A stretch of 37,030 nt of DNA from Welwitschia mirabilis. Taxonomy: Eukaryota; Gnetophyta; Gnetopsida; Welwitschiales. The stretch's first letter is position 1, and each line of letters opens with the position of its first letter. The notes under the pieces are model-generated. The model had not been told where the DNA came from. It saw only the letters and a list, made by a program, of their open reading frames with translations, and did no database searches. Location: positions 282,963,475 to 283,000,504 of the forward strand of contig JBOZIK010000001.1 in NCBI GenBank assembly GCA_051453625.1. Direction: 5' to 3'. The position numbers were made by a program, and so were the translations under genes. This document shows, one piece after another, positions 22,690-32,430 of the stretch.

Positions 22690-25417
22690 TTCAAGGTTTA
22701 GAGTTTCTTATGGCCTCTTTGGAGTTTTTTAGGCCCTCTACAAGGGCTTCTTAGGCTTCTCTATTGGCCCTTTTTTTCTGTCTTCTATCCCTATTATTTT
22801 TCCCTTTTTTATTTTTTTACTTGTTTTTAAATACTTCTTTTAAAGGGAAATTCAATTTTTTTGGGTAAGGGTCCTTCCTTGGCAAGCTACAAAAATCATT
22901 CTTTAAGGAGCATATAATTTTTTTAAAACAAGGGCATTTTTCTTTTAATAATTTTCTTTCAAGAAAATTAAATTTTTTAAGGGGCATTTTTTAAAGAGAA
23001 ATTTTCTTATGATTTCCTTTTTAAAGGCAATCTGAAGTCTCTTTTTGAAAAGAAAATGTATTTTTGAAAATAAATATAATTATTTTTTAACAAAAACATT
23101 AATTTTTTTAATGTGGTGTTTTTGGTAGGGATTCTTATCTACGCCTCCTTTCTATGCTCCATTGCTACGTGCATACCATTGCAAGCTCTTGCCTATTTCT
23201 CCTGTCACTTGCTATGGAGTGCGCTGCTCCTCCTCTGCAAGGCCTCACCCTGCCTCATCCACTCTCAGCCGCTGCATCCACTGCCATGTGCGCTAGAGCT
23301 ATTGCTATCTTACTGTTAGTCGGATTCTTTGGCCCGTCTCGCTGTAGCTCCACTGTTTCTTCTTTGTTTTTCTTGCATCTGCATAGCTTTTCCAGATACT
23401 TACTAACTGTGGTGCTATTCTTTCTCTAATAAGAAAAACATGGCCTATTTATGAATCAAAGGACTAGCAACTCAAAACTGCTGGTCTACTGTAGTATTGG
23501 AAAACAAAACACCATCTGTGTGAGGCTTACCTGCATGGTTGATCTTTCTGCTTATAATTACATCTTCTCTATGCGTCTACGATTTTTAACTAAACTAATA
23601 AATTTTTCATAGGACAAAATATATCTGCCAGTCTAGCAATGTCATCTGTGTATGATGTTTCTCTCTATGTTGTCGCTCTGCTATGCCTAAGCCTCTTGCT
23701 TGATTTGCCACCTGTTGCAGGCTGAACTGCTAGTTATGCTACTTATGTTGCATCTGGTGCATTTCTATCTCAAGCATCACAGAGAGTATTATAGAAGTTT
23801 ATGACACTGTTTGTAAATATTAGCAGGCTCTTGGTGTAATGGTAAACATGTCACATTATTAACCTACAGGTTATAGTTTTGATGCTAGACAATGATAATT
23901 TTATTTTTAAAATTTATGCTAGTAATTTTTCCATTTCTACCCACATGTAGTGTTGCAAAGAAATTACTTAGCCATCACCTAGTTTTTAACATACACAATT
24001 TAGCTAGCAATTGTCTAGCTTTTAGCTCTGTTTTGTGCACATGCATAATTTGGTGCATTTCTTTGTTTTTTAAGCATTTTAAGCTATTTTTCAAGTTTTT
24101 TTTTGGTTATTTTCCAAACTTGTAAACCCAAAACTCATTTTTTATCAACAAATCAAGTTGGGATGTTGAGGAAGATTCCTTGATTTGTTTTTTTTTTTTT
24201 AAACTCTCTTCCTGACACTTTTGCATCCCAACCCTAATTTTCTTGAGATTTTTTGGCATTTTTTACTAAGGTAAATCTCTTTCATTAAGCCAAGTCAAAT
24301 TGTGGAGTAAGATTCCTTAATTTGATTTTTCCCTTTTTATTTCTCTTAGACCATTTTTGTAATTTGAATGGATTTAGCTAAGTTTCATGGTGATAAAAAT
24401 CTACTTAGCTTAACTATAACATAACCAGTTCTTTTTTGTTGTATGTTGGTTTTTTGCTTTCTCTTTTCACTTAACTTTATTAATATTGCTTAAATTAAAA
24501 AAGGGAAATTACTTTTCACCCCTTAACATTTAACATTTTTACTGGTAATAAGTTTTTTAATTTATGATGGATACGAAGAGCCTTACATAAATAAAGATCC
24601 ATATCAGACTTTATGCTACATTCCGAGGCTTATTGTGTAGCCTTAACTTCCATAACTATAAAGTTCGTGTCATATGGAGAGTTGTATCTCTCTTAAGTGA
24701 AAACATCTCGAGTGCCCTGAGGTTCAGATTTCCACATATGTCTTGGTAATCAAGAGTATATTTGGTGAAGGTCGGAGGCATAACAATAGAGTATACTTAT
24801 CAAGGGACATAGGTTTAATATTTAAAATTTACTAAATCAGAGGTATAAGTAGTTACTGATATTCCATGGTACTCTCCTTTAAGGGCATTGACATGATTCA
24901 CATTTTTTTTTAACTTCCTTTAGAGAGAAGGGTATCATCCACTACCTAGATTTGGGAGTAAACTTTAGAAGTAATCAATTTTAGTGTTTTCCTCACTCAA
25001 TAATTAATTTAGGCCCTTGTGTTAAAATCTATCTTGCTCACATTAAGAAATTTTAAACAAAATACCTTGTTTATTTTTCTTTTGTGTGTAGGTTTTTACT
25101 AGTTGTGGATGTTTTCTTGATCGTCATACTTTATGGTTTGGATAGATTACTTGATTTTGGGGCTTGATTCCCTTTTCTTGTGATTATATGATCTCTTAGT
25201 CCTCTTTTACGTTTGACAAGATTTTTTTATGTGATAGATAGATCAATTTTAGTTATGGATGACAGCAAGATCCTATGATTCTCAACTTTATATCATAGCT
25301 TGTCAACTCTTTTTTCGTTTTCATTCTTTTTCCATCATAGTATATTCATCATCATCTTAAAAGGGTAAGTTTTAGTGGTTATCAAATTCTTTAACACTCA
25401 TACTTATCACTATGATC
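22690..25417 (+). other. Long copia leader, no gene recognised
   Basis: About 2.7 kb between primer site and gag. It comprises a T-rich part (22,780-23,110), a GC-richer part (23,110-23,420) and AT-rich sequence. Two related segments (near 24,140-24,200 and 24,285-24,340), each with AAGATTCCTTGATTTG or AAGATTCCTTAATTTG, suggest a local duplication. Open frames at 23,113-23,429 and 23,892-24,125 have no motifs. Part of this stretch may be a later insertion. Confidence 0.5.
23822..23895 (+). repeat. tRNA-like segment, possible SINE head
   Basis: CTCTTGGTGTAATGGTAAAC resembles a pol III A box region (TGGTGTAATGGTAA). About 35 bp further, GGTTATAGTTTTGATGCTAG resembles a decayed B box (GGTTCGATTCC with C-to-T changes). 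It could be a tRNA-derived SINE head or a tRNA pseudogene. No full cloverleaf was confirmed and the 3' end of a SINE body was not identified. Confidence 0.35.
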
Positions 25418-25500
25418 ATGGCCAACATCAGAGTCACTCTTCAAGATGATTAGTTATTAGAGGTTTGGCATAAGAATTTTATGTCAATCATGTGGATCTA

Positions 25501-25711
25501 TGGTTATGAAAAGGAATTCTTAACACATGATCATGCACCTCTTCAGGATTAAGCTAAATAAGCTACTTGGTAAGATATTGATAAAAGCATATGGATTTAT
25601 GGTTATGAAAAGGAATTCTTAACACATGATCATACACCTCTTCAGGATTAAGCTAAATAAGCTACTTGGTAAGATATTGATAAAAGCATATGGATTTATG
25701 GTTATGAAAAG
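25501..25711 (+). repeat. 99-bp in-frame tandem repeat in copia gag
   Basis: TGGTTATGAAAAGGAATTC starts at 25,501 and 25,600, and a third copy begins at 25,699 just before the gap. The period is exactly 99 bp (33 codons), so the gag frame is preserved. The two full copies differ by a single visible base (GCACC versus ATACACC region), so the duplication is recent compared with the rest of the element, or has been homogenised, or is an assembly effect. Confidence 0.9.
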
Positions 25712-26123
25712 NNNNNNNNNNNNNNNNNNNNNNNNNNNNNNNNNNNNNNNNNNNNNNNNNNNNNNNNNNNNNNNNNNNNNNNNNNNNNNNNNNNNNNNNN
25801 NNNNNNNNNNNNNNNNNNNNNNNNNNNNNNNNNNNNNNNNNNNNNNNNNNNNNNNNNNNNNNNNNNNNNNNNNNNNNNNNNNNNNNNNNNNNNNNNNNNN
25901 NNNNNNNNNNNNNNNNNNNNNNNNNNNNNNNNNNNNNNNNNNNNNNNNNNNNNNNNNNNNNNNNNNNNNNNNNNNNNNNNNNNNNNNNNNNNNNNNNNNN
26001 NNNNNNNNNNNNNNNNNNNNNNNNNNNNNNNNNNNNNNNNNNNNNNNNNNNNNNNNNNNNNNNNNNNNNNNNNNNNNNNNNNNNNNNNNNNNNNNNNNNN
26101 NNNNNNNNNNNNNNNNNNNNNNN
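25712..26123. other. Assembly gap (412 N)
   Basis: Begins inside the third copy of the 99-bp repeat, so the gap probably hides more copies and the following gag sequence. Confidence 0.97.
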
Positions 26124-26500
26124 ACACAAAAATCCGTCGCCTATGAATACGAGAAGTTGGTTGATCAAATCAAAACAAGATACACCAACTTTTATACTTT
26201 GAGGGATACATTCCACTCTAAAAATGATCTAGAGATCCTTAATCTCATAACTGGCATAAATAGTTTACATTATAAGAAAGAAAAGATAAAGAATTGATTT
26301 CCTAAATGTAAGACATTACTATAAAAGTAGCAAAGATTAATTTACAAAAATAAGTTTGCATTCATTATATCAAATTAGTCCGTTATTGTTTGAAAGAATC
26401 ATCTTTACATAGTTATAGTATGTCCCTATATGGTAGTAAGTAATTGAATAATATGCACTTGGATATGTTTATTAAGGATCTTGCTGAAGCTTAGTTTAAC

Positions 26501-26510
26501 NNNNNNNNNN
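26501..26510. other. 10-N assembly gap
   Basis: Placeholder-size gap within copia gag. Confidence 0.97.
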
Positions 26511-26899
26511 AACTTCATGGGATCTTATTTCTTTGATTTTGCATGTAAGTTTTCTTACTCTTATGGTCCTTCTCGTTAAAATAAACAGTCTGCTAGCAAA
26601 TCCCATCCATAAAAAGAATTACATCACAATAAGCATAAGGCTCTACAAAAACAATAAAACAAGAAGCTCAATCAGACTCAGCAAAACCAAAAGAAAGTTT
26701 AGAATTATACCACTTCTAAGAAGAACAAATATCGATGCTCACATTGCAAAAGACAAGGTGATACCACTAGATTTTATAGGATTCCTAGAAATAAGATAAA
26801 TTCTACACCTAAGGAAAATTCAGTAACTAGATAATATAACTCCCTTAATAATGTTAAAAAATTTGAATCAAATGTAGTCTTTAAAAATTTTGCTTTTGT

Positions 26900-27230
26900 C
26901 AGTATAAATAAGAACATACCTCATGAAAAGGCGTATTACTAGGAGCAATGGCAGACAAGTATATAGGAGGGTTCCCTAGTTCCCAAATGTGGGTATGGGT
27001 GTAACAGAGGAAGGCAGCGTGGCTAGTTCACTTATAGCAGTGGACTCGCCCTGGCCGACTGGGGTTGCCCGCATGCACATTATGTCAATGGAACAAGCCA
27101 CTTCGTATATGTATGTGTATTTCATTAATCAAATAGGCTACTAAAATAGGGTTCTCGTAACTAGCCCCACTCGGCACAACATATGTGGAATTTAAGCTAT
27201 GAGCAAACAAGACACCAGTCCTTGTGGAAG
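26900..27230 (+). other. GC-richer segment between copia gag and integrase
   Basis: This stretch is visibly richer in G+C than the flanks and does not align with gag, protease or integrase motifs. The copia protease active-site motif would be expected about here but is not seen. A minus-strand frame of 82 codons (27,333-27,085) has no recognised family. It may be an insertion or a poorly conserved part of the element. Confidence 0.35.
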
Positions 27231-27319
27231 GATATGGTTTAGTTATCCATGACTTGACATCACTCTCTCCACAGAATATTTCACATGTTCTATATGTTTC
27301 TTCTTTGAGGTTATACTTT

Positions 27320-30215
27320 CTATCTCTTTCCACTCTATTGTAATAAGATTACTCTATTTCCATGACGAAGCACTTAGTGAATATTTATAATGGTAATTAA
27401 TAATTAGTCATAAAAGGCTACATGAATGGAAAGCTCACTTGTCTTCATGGTTGTATTAGAACGTTAGAGATCACTAAAATAGTTTTCTAAGATGAGATGT
27501 CTCTCTTGGTGTTGTGGCATGCTCAACTAGGACATCCTACTCCTTGTATAATGAATGGAATGAGTGCGAATGGCCATTGGATTCTTTCATTTATTTCACT
27601 AGATCTTCCTTAATGTGAAGCATGTATTATTAATAAAGTAATCAGATAATAGTTTACACCAAGTAAGTGGTGTGTTGATTGAAAGCTTTTGCTTATTTGC
27701 AGTAATCTATGTGGACCTATGCCAGTTTTCATTCTCTGTGAATTTCATTACTTTATCTCCTTTATTGATGACTATTCCCAAATGACAGGTATATTTTATC
27801 AAATCTAATCACAAAGTCTGGATATTTTTAAGAAGTTCAAAACTAAAGTGGAAAAGCAAGCCAACTATTGAATTAAAAGATTCCACTCAGATAATGATGG
27901 TGAGTACACATCTGCCAAGTTCAAGGACTTTATAACTTTTAAAGGGATTCAACATTTAAAGACATGGCCTAGGACCTCCCAACAAATGGAATTTTTGAGT
28001 GATTTAATCACATTATCATAAATATGATACATTCCATGATGCATTATAATGGTTGGAAGATCTATCTTTAGGGTGAAGCAGTAAACACAATAGTATATCT
28101 CAATAATCGTATTGGTCAATATACTAAAAAAAGAATATCTCTAGCTGAAAAATGATATAGGTATAAGTCAAAGGTAAACCATGTTTGTGCTTTTGGTTGC
28201 AAGTGTTGTGTCCATATTCTGAGTAAACATCATGATAAAATTGGAGCACATACTCACATTAGCATCTTTATGGAATATTCAACCAACTAGAAGGATTACT
28301 AAGTGTATCTTCCAAGGCATTGTAAGATTGTTGTTTCTCATGATTTCCTCTTCAAAAATACTTTTAACAATGATTCTCAACTTGATCCTTCGAAGCTTTG
28401 TCCTTCTCTAACCTAGTAACTATATTGGATGCTCAATGTCTTATGATTGAGGAAGGAGATGTGGTCACAAGTAATGCTTCAGCTGCTTATATTGGTACAT
28501 CTACTTTGTAATCCATAGGAATTGAGATATTTTGTGTTCCTAGCATGCTTAATCATGGTTTTAGTAGTAATTCAGCAGGTTCTCTAATTGAAAAAATTTA
28601 GACTACCTAGAGACGACATTGACATAGTTGGTTACAGACCACTTTTTAAGATGTTCATGATAATGAAAAGGGTAAACAAGGAATTACTTACATACAACTC
28701 ATGATGATGATGATGAGGAGCTTTACTTAACCTTGGATGGTGAACCAACCTCTTTTAAAAATTCTCTTGAACATGATCATTAGATAAAATCTATGTAAAA
28801 AGAATACAACAATTTTATTGAAAATGATACTTGGGAGTTTGTAGACCTTTTATTAAGATTCACATCGCTACCTAAAAGAAGGGTTTTCCACAATAATATA
28901 ATGTGGACAACACCCTTAAGCGACATTAAGATTGACTTATTGCTATAGGTCTATGATAGAAGTAGGGATTTGGTTATAATGAAGTCTTTACTCCAACAGC
29001 AAAATGGGCTTCCATTAGATTAATTATTGCCTTAGCTACACAAAAAGAATGAAAGCTCATCAATTGGATATAAATACTTCCTTTTTTATTGGATACTTAA
29101 AACAAGAAATCTACATGATGTAATCAAATGGTTTTAAATAAAAGGTCAAAGAACAAAGGTGTGTAGATTGATCAAATCTCTATAGGGGCTAGAACAAGAA
29201 CCACGGACTTGGTACATAAATCTTGCAAATTATTCAACTTCCATTATATTCAGATTATGTGATTATCAAGATGTGGATGTCATGTTATTCATAAAATTTG
29301 ATAGGCCTAAATGTACACACATACTAGTATATGTAGATGATATTTTGATAACTAGAAATCATCAAGAAGACATAAAAAGGAAAAAAAATACCTTAATTGA
29401 GGCATTCAAGATTTTTGATCTCAGATTAGTTAAATTCTACCTACATATAGATATTATTCAGTAAAAAGATGGAATCTTCTCAACACAAAAAAAGTATATT
29501 GAAGATCTAATCTAGAAGTTTGGACTAGAAAATGCAAAAAGAAGTTATAACACCTTTAGAGAAGAAATTCCAAGACACTTAATGATGATGACTTTTATAA
29601 CTTGCAAATCAAATTAAGTACAAAAGAATAGTAGGAAGTTTGATTTACATAACCAACACTAGACTAGACATATCATATGTTGTTGGTGTATTATCAACTT
29701 ATCTTCACGTGCCTAAGGTATCTCATCTGAATGCTAAAACAAGAGTACTAAGATATCTAAAAAAGATCAAATATTTAGGTTTAACCTTAAAAGAAACTCT
29801 TAACTTGTCCTGAAGGCATACTCTAATTTTGATTTCGCTGGAAAAATTCAGACTTCATTATCAACATCAGGATATATCATATTCTTAGGGACATTGTCCC
29901 TATCTTGTAGTTAAAGCATCAGAAAACTATAGCATGATATTCCGTTGAGGCAGAATAAATAGTTGCTTCAGAAATCAAATGTTAATAAAATTATTAGAAG
30001 TAGTAAAATTAAAATAACTAAGGTAACAGAGCTCTTCATTAACAGTTAATCAGTAACTTATATAATAAAAGATTCAGTGCACCATGATAGGACAAAACAC
30101 TTTTGTGTTAAGGTTCACAAAATTAGGGAACTCATTTAAAATGAAGCTATTGTGCCTCTATACTATCCAACTATAGAGTAAACTGCTAATATCCTTACTA
30201 AACCACTTGGTTGAG
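27320..30215 (+). pseudogene. Copia pol remnant: integrase, reverse transcriptase, RNase H
   Basis: The pre-integrase motif LWHAQLGHP is at 27,512-27,538. Integrase core pieces are LCGPMPVF, FIDDYSQMT (about 27,760-27,787) and SDNDGEYTSAKF (about 27,887-27,922), followed by the C-terminal VNHVCAFGCKCCVHI near 28,170-28,215. RT pieces are ENDTWEFVD, EVFTPTAKWASIRLIIALAT (about 28,982-29,041) and LVYVDDILIT with intact YVDD at 29,330-29,341. RNase H pieces are STSGYIIFLGT and the terminal ANILTKPLG near 30,187-30,213. Stops and frameshifts between pieces show it is dead. The order integrase before RT is diagnostic of Ty1/copia. Confidence 0.9.
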
Positions 30216-30593
30216 AGAAGTTCCAGTACTTCTAATCCAAAATTGGATTAACAATGAGTTGAATTTAAATTTATTTTTTCTTGTACATTATGGACTTCAT
30301 TTGACTTTTGAGTCTCTATTTGAAGGCACTCTTAATCCTAGTACTACAGAATGTGTAATACAATTTTGGCCCAGTATGGCAAGAGGTGTAGTACATTTTT
30401 GGCCTAGCATTATGAGATGTGTATTGCATGTGATAGTTCTATCTACTATGGGATGTGTAATAGTAAATTGACTTCTTCTTTATCCCTAACATCGCAACTT
30501 CTTTAAGAAAGTTTTATTATAGGCCATATTCCTAAGGTTTTCCTCTAGGTACTCTAGTTTTCCCTTGGAAGAGAGCATATTCTCACTTTAAAA
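30216..30593 (+). other. Copia 3' internal non-coding stretch
   Basis: Lies between the RNase H end and the 3' LTR. Two related lines containing TTTTGGCC(C/T)AGTAT and TTTTGGCCTAGCAT at about 30,364 and 30,399 suggest a short local duplication (period about 35 bp). The open frame 30,211-30,471 reads through it and is not regarded as a gene. Confidence 0.5.
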
Positions 30594-30790
30594 TGGGAAT
30601 TGCTAAGATTTATTTACACACTGTGTCATATGCCTAAGGGAATGTGAAAATCCTGGTGAAACCCTAATGATGTGCTTGCCTTTAAAAGAAACCTCTTCAC
30701 CATAATAAGAGATGGAGAATGTTTTGGAGAAATAAAGATTTGTTTTTGGAAAAATCTTACTCATAATTCTTACTCTTTTGTTTCCCAACA
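30594..30790 (+). repeat. 3' LTR of the copia element
   Basis: Starts near TGGGAATTGC and ends TTTCCCAACA, giving imperfect inverted ends of the TGTTGGGAA/TTCCCAACA kind. It follows the RNase H C-terminus by about 380 bp. Confidence 0.75.
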
Positions 30791-30949
30791 AAGGTAAGAC
30801 TAAGTAATGTAATTTTTTATTTTGAATCTTAAAAATACATGAATAGTAATTTTTATCATATGTGTGATTTTTAAATTTTGTAGAAGTTTGGTAGATAATA
30901 TTTCCTATAGGTTTGAATTTTTGTTTTTTTAATACTTACTAGAGTAGTA

Positions 30950-31930
30950 GATCTTTAGTAACCATTTCAACTTACGGTTGCTACTTTTAAGTGGAATAAA
31001 TGAGATGAGTTTTGCTATTGAAGATAGAAAATTTGTAAAAGAAGTAAATATCACTAATGCTTGGTTGACACAACTTATGTTTTAAATTTTAATGATAAAC
31101 GTAAAAATTGTAATTTTTGTTTTCTTATTTATTATTAATTATTATTTCATGATTGTTCATAAAAAATATTATCAAAATAGTTAAGCCAATTATAGATTTC
31201 ATATAAGATGCACATATCAACATTTCTTTAGGAAACATATTTAAAATCTATGATGTTAAAAAAAACGAAAAAAGTGCATTGTAGATTGGTGGAAATGATC
31301 AGTTATATGTGAACTAGTTATAACCAAATATTTAAGGTAATTGACTATAGTGAATAATCCATTGCATATGGAAACATTTCAATTAGGTATTAAATGATAT
31401 TCTGCTCAATTATTTATAAAGCATATTTGTTAAGCCTTGTGGGAATGCAAAGGTAAAACATGGATTTCATGAATACACTAAGAATGATCTTTCTTTCTCT
31501 AAATAAAGGTAGTGGAATTTCCAAAAAGAAAAATTACCCTTTACTAGAATGGAACGAAATATGTTTACATTTGAAGACACTATGTCTAGCTTGAAAAATC
31601 TTGGAAACAATAAAATTTGATGGTGGAATCTTTCAGGACGACACTTAATTTTCAAAGGTTAGCTTCACTAANNNNNNNNNNGAAATTAGCCTGCCTACTC
31701 TTGTATCCATTGTGAAAAGAAACAAGTGAAAAGATTAGTTATTATATGTAGCATGATTAGACTTGAACAAAGAGGAAAGTTTGAATAGAAAAGTGATCCT
31801 TTAGTTTGGTAGCATATTAATGTCAAAAATGATGAATAAATTTCTGAAGAAGAAGATGAAAATCAACCATTAGGTCTTGTCAGTGTCCCCCATGTAATAC
31901 AAGTTCATTTAGATTCTAATATGGTCGATA
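30950..31930 (+). pseudogene. hAT-superfamily transposase remnant, C-terminal part
   Basis: This continues the hAT gene on the other side of the copia element. DRKFVKEVNITNAW near 31,024-31,065 resembles the (A)xFVKE..L...WW segment downstream of the catalytic start. After the 10-N gap, YSCIHCEKKQVKRLVIICSM at about 31,693-31,753 corresponds to the C-terminal dimerisation region (Y..IH..KRN....R...LV....N.RL), and DPLVW and ISEEEDENQPL near 31,797-31,870 fit the family's acidic tail. The frame is broken by several stops. The stretch 31,100-31,650 between these landmarks is too diverged for me to align. Orientation and order agree with 21,560-22,407. Confidence 0.5.
31672..31681. other. 10-N assembly gap
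   Basis: Placeholder-size gap just before the hAT C-terminal segment. Confidence 0.97.
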
Positions 31931-32275
31931 AGGATGGGGAACACCTTATAGAAAAATAGAAGAATTTGAAAATTTTTAAACATCATAACATCAAAAAGTC
32001 TACAACTTTTTGATGTTTTATTTTGGTATCTTACAAAATTGGTCAAATTTTCTTACTTTTTTAGTTTCCAAATTTTACAAGGTTATCAGAATATCAAGGA
32101 GGACCACTTATAGAAAGATAAAAGAATTTGAAAAATTTTTAAACATTACAATTAAGAGAAGGCTAGAACTTATTGATGTTTTATTTTAGTATTTTACAAA
32201 ATTGGTCAAGACTTCTTGCTTTTTTGGTTTGTGGTTTTACAAAATTACAAGAACATCGTTTATGCAGGCCAACAT
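31930..32275. repeat. 162-bp period tandem duplication
   Basis: CTTATAGAAAAATAGAAGAAT at 31,945 recurs as CTTATAGAAAGATAAAAGAAT at 32,107. Both copies continue with AATTTTTAAACAT, a GATGTTTTATTTT block and TACAAAATTGGTCAA. The array follows the hAT C-terminus directly and may be its 3' non-coding end. Confidence 0.75.
31988..32016. repeat. Perfect 12-bp inverted repeat with 5-bp loop
   Basis: ACATCAAAAAGT and ACTTTTTGATGT flank CTACA. The structure is present in the first unit of the 162-bp array and eroded in the second. There is no T-run after it beyond the local AT-richness, so no terminator role is claimed. Confidence 0.85.
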
Positions 32276-32430
32276 ATTGATTTGGTTTTTCTAGTAGTAA
32301 TAAAAGAAAATTTCAAATTCATATTTTAAAGTTCTATATTACGTTTAGATTAATATTTTTAAGTATATTTTTAAAAAATAAGATATGAAAATAATATATT
32401 TTCTTGTTTTAAAGCTTTTTACACTTTTGT
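32276..32430. other. AT-rich transition to gene-like DNA
   Basis: Sequence with nothing recognisable. G+C rises after about 32,430. Confidence 0.4.

Larger units (their letters stand above)
25418..26820 (+). pseudogene. Copia gag remnant
   Basis: ATG at 25,418 opens MANIRVTLQDD, followed by LEVWHKNFMSIMWIYGYEKE and FLTHDHAPLQD. This is a plausible copia gag N-terminus with stops at codons consistent with CAG-to-TAG, CAA-to-TAA or TGG-to-TAG/TGA change. After the 412-N gap, EILNLITGINSLHY fits the gag core (L..GLN..Y). Near 26,731-26,790 CSHCKRQGDTTRFY is a CCHC zinc knuckle whose His and last Cys are lost. A 10-N gap lies at 26,501-26,510. The gene is defective. Confidence 0.6.
22408..30790 (+). 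mobile_element. Ty1/copia LTR retrotransposon, decayed, nested in the hAT remnant
   Basis: The element is bounded by two homologous LTRs (22,408-22,603 and 30,594-30,790). It has a tRNA-iMet-type primer site just after the first LTR and the copia domain order gag, integrase, RT, RNase H. At about 8.4 kb it is long for copia, because the leader between primer site and gag is about 2.8 kb and an unexplained GC-richer stretch lies between gag and integrase. The two LTRs match roughly three bases in four or better by eye, so the insertion is old. Clear target-site duplications were not found (AAGTA or so at left, AAGGT at right). Confidence 0.85.

Noticed and set aside
25626-26297. Open frames across the 412-N gap
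   Set aside because: Most of the length is N. Only the gag-like tail after the gap carries information, and it is covered by the copia gag entry.
27085-27333. 82-codon minus-strand frame inside the copia element
   Set aside because: It is antisense to the element, has no recognised family, and its right part overlaps weak pol similarity on the plus strand.
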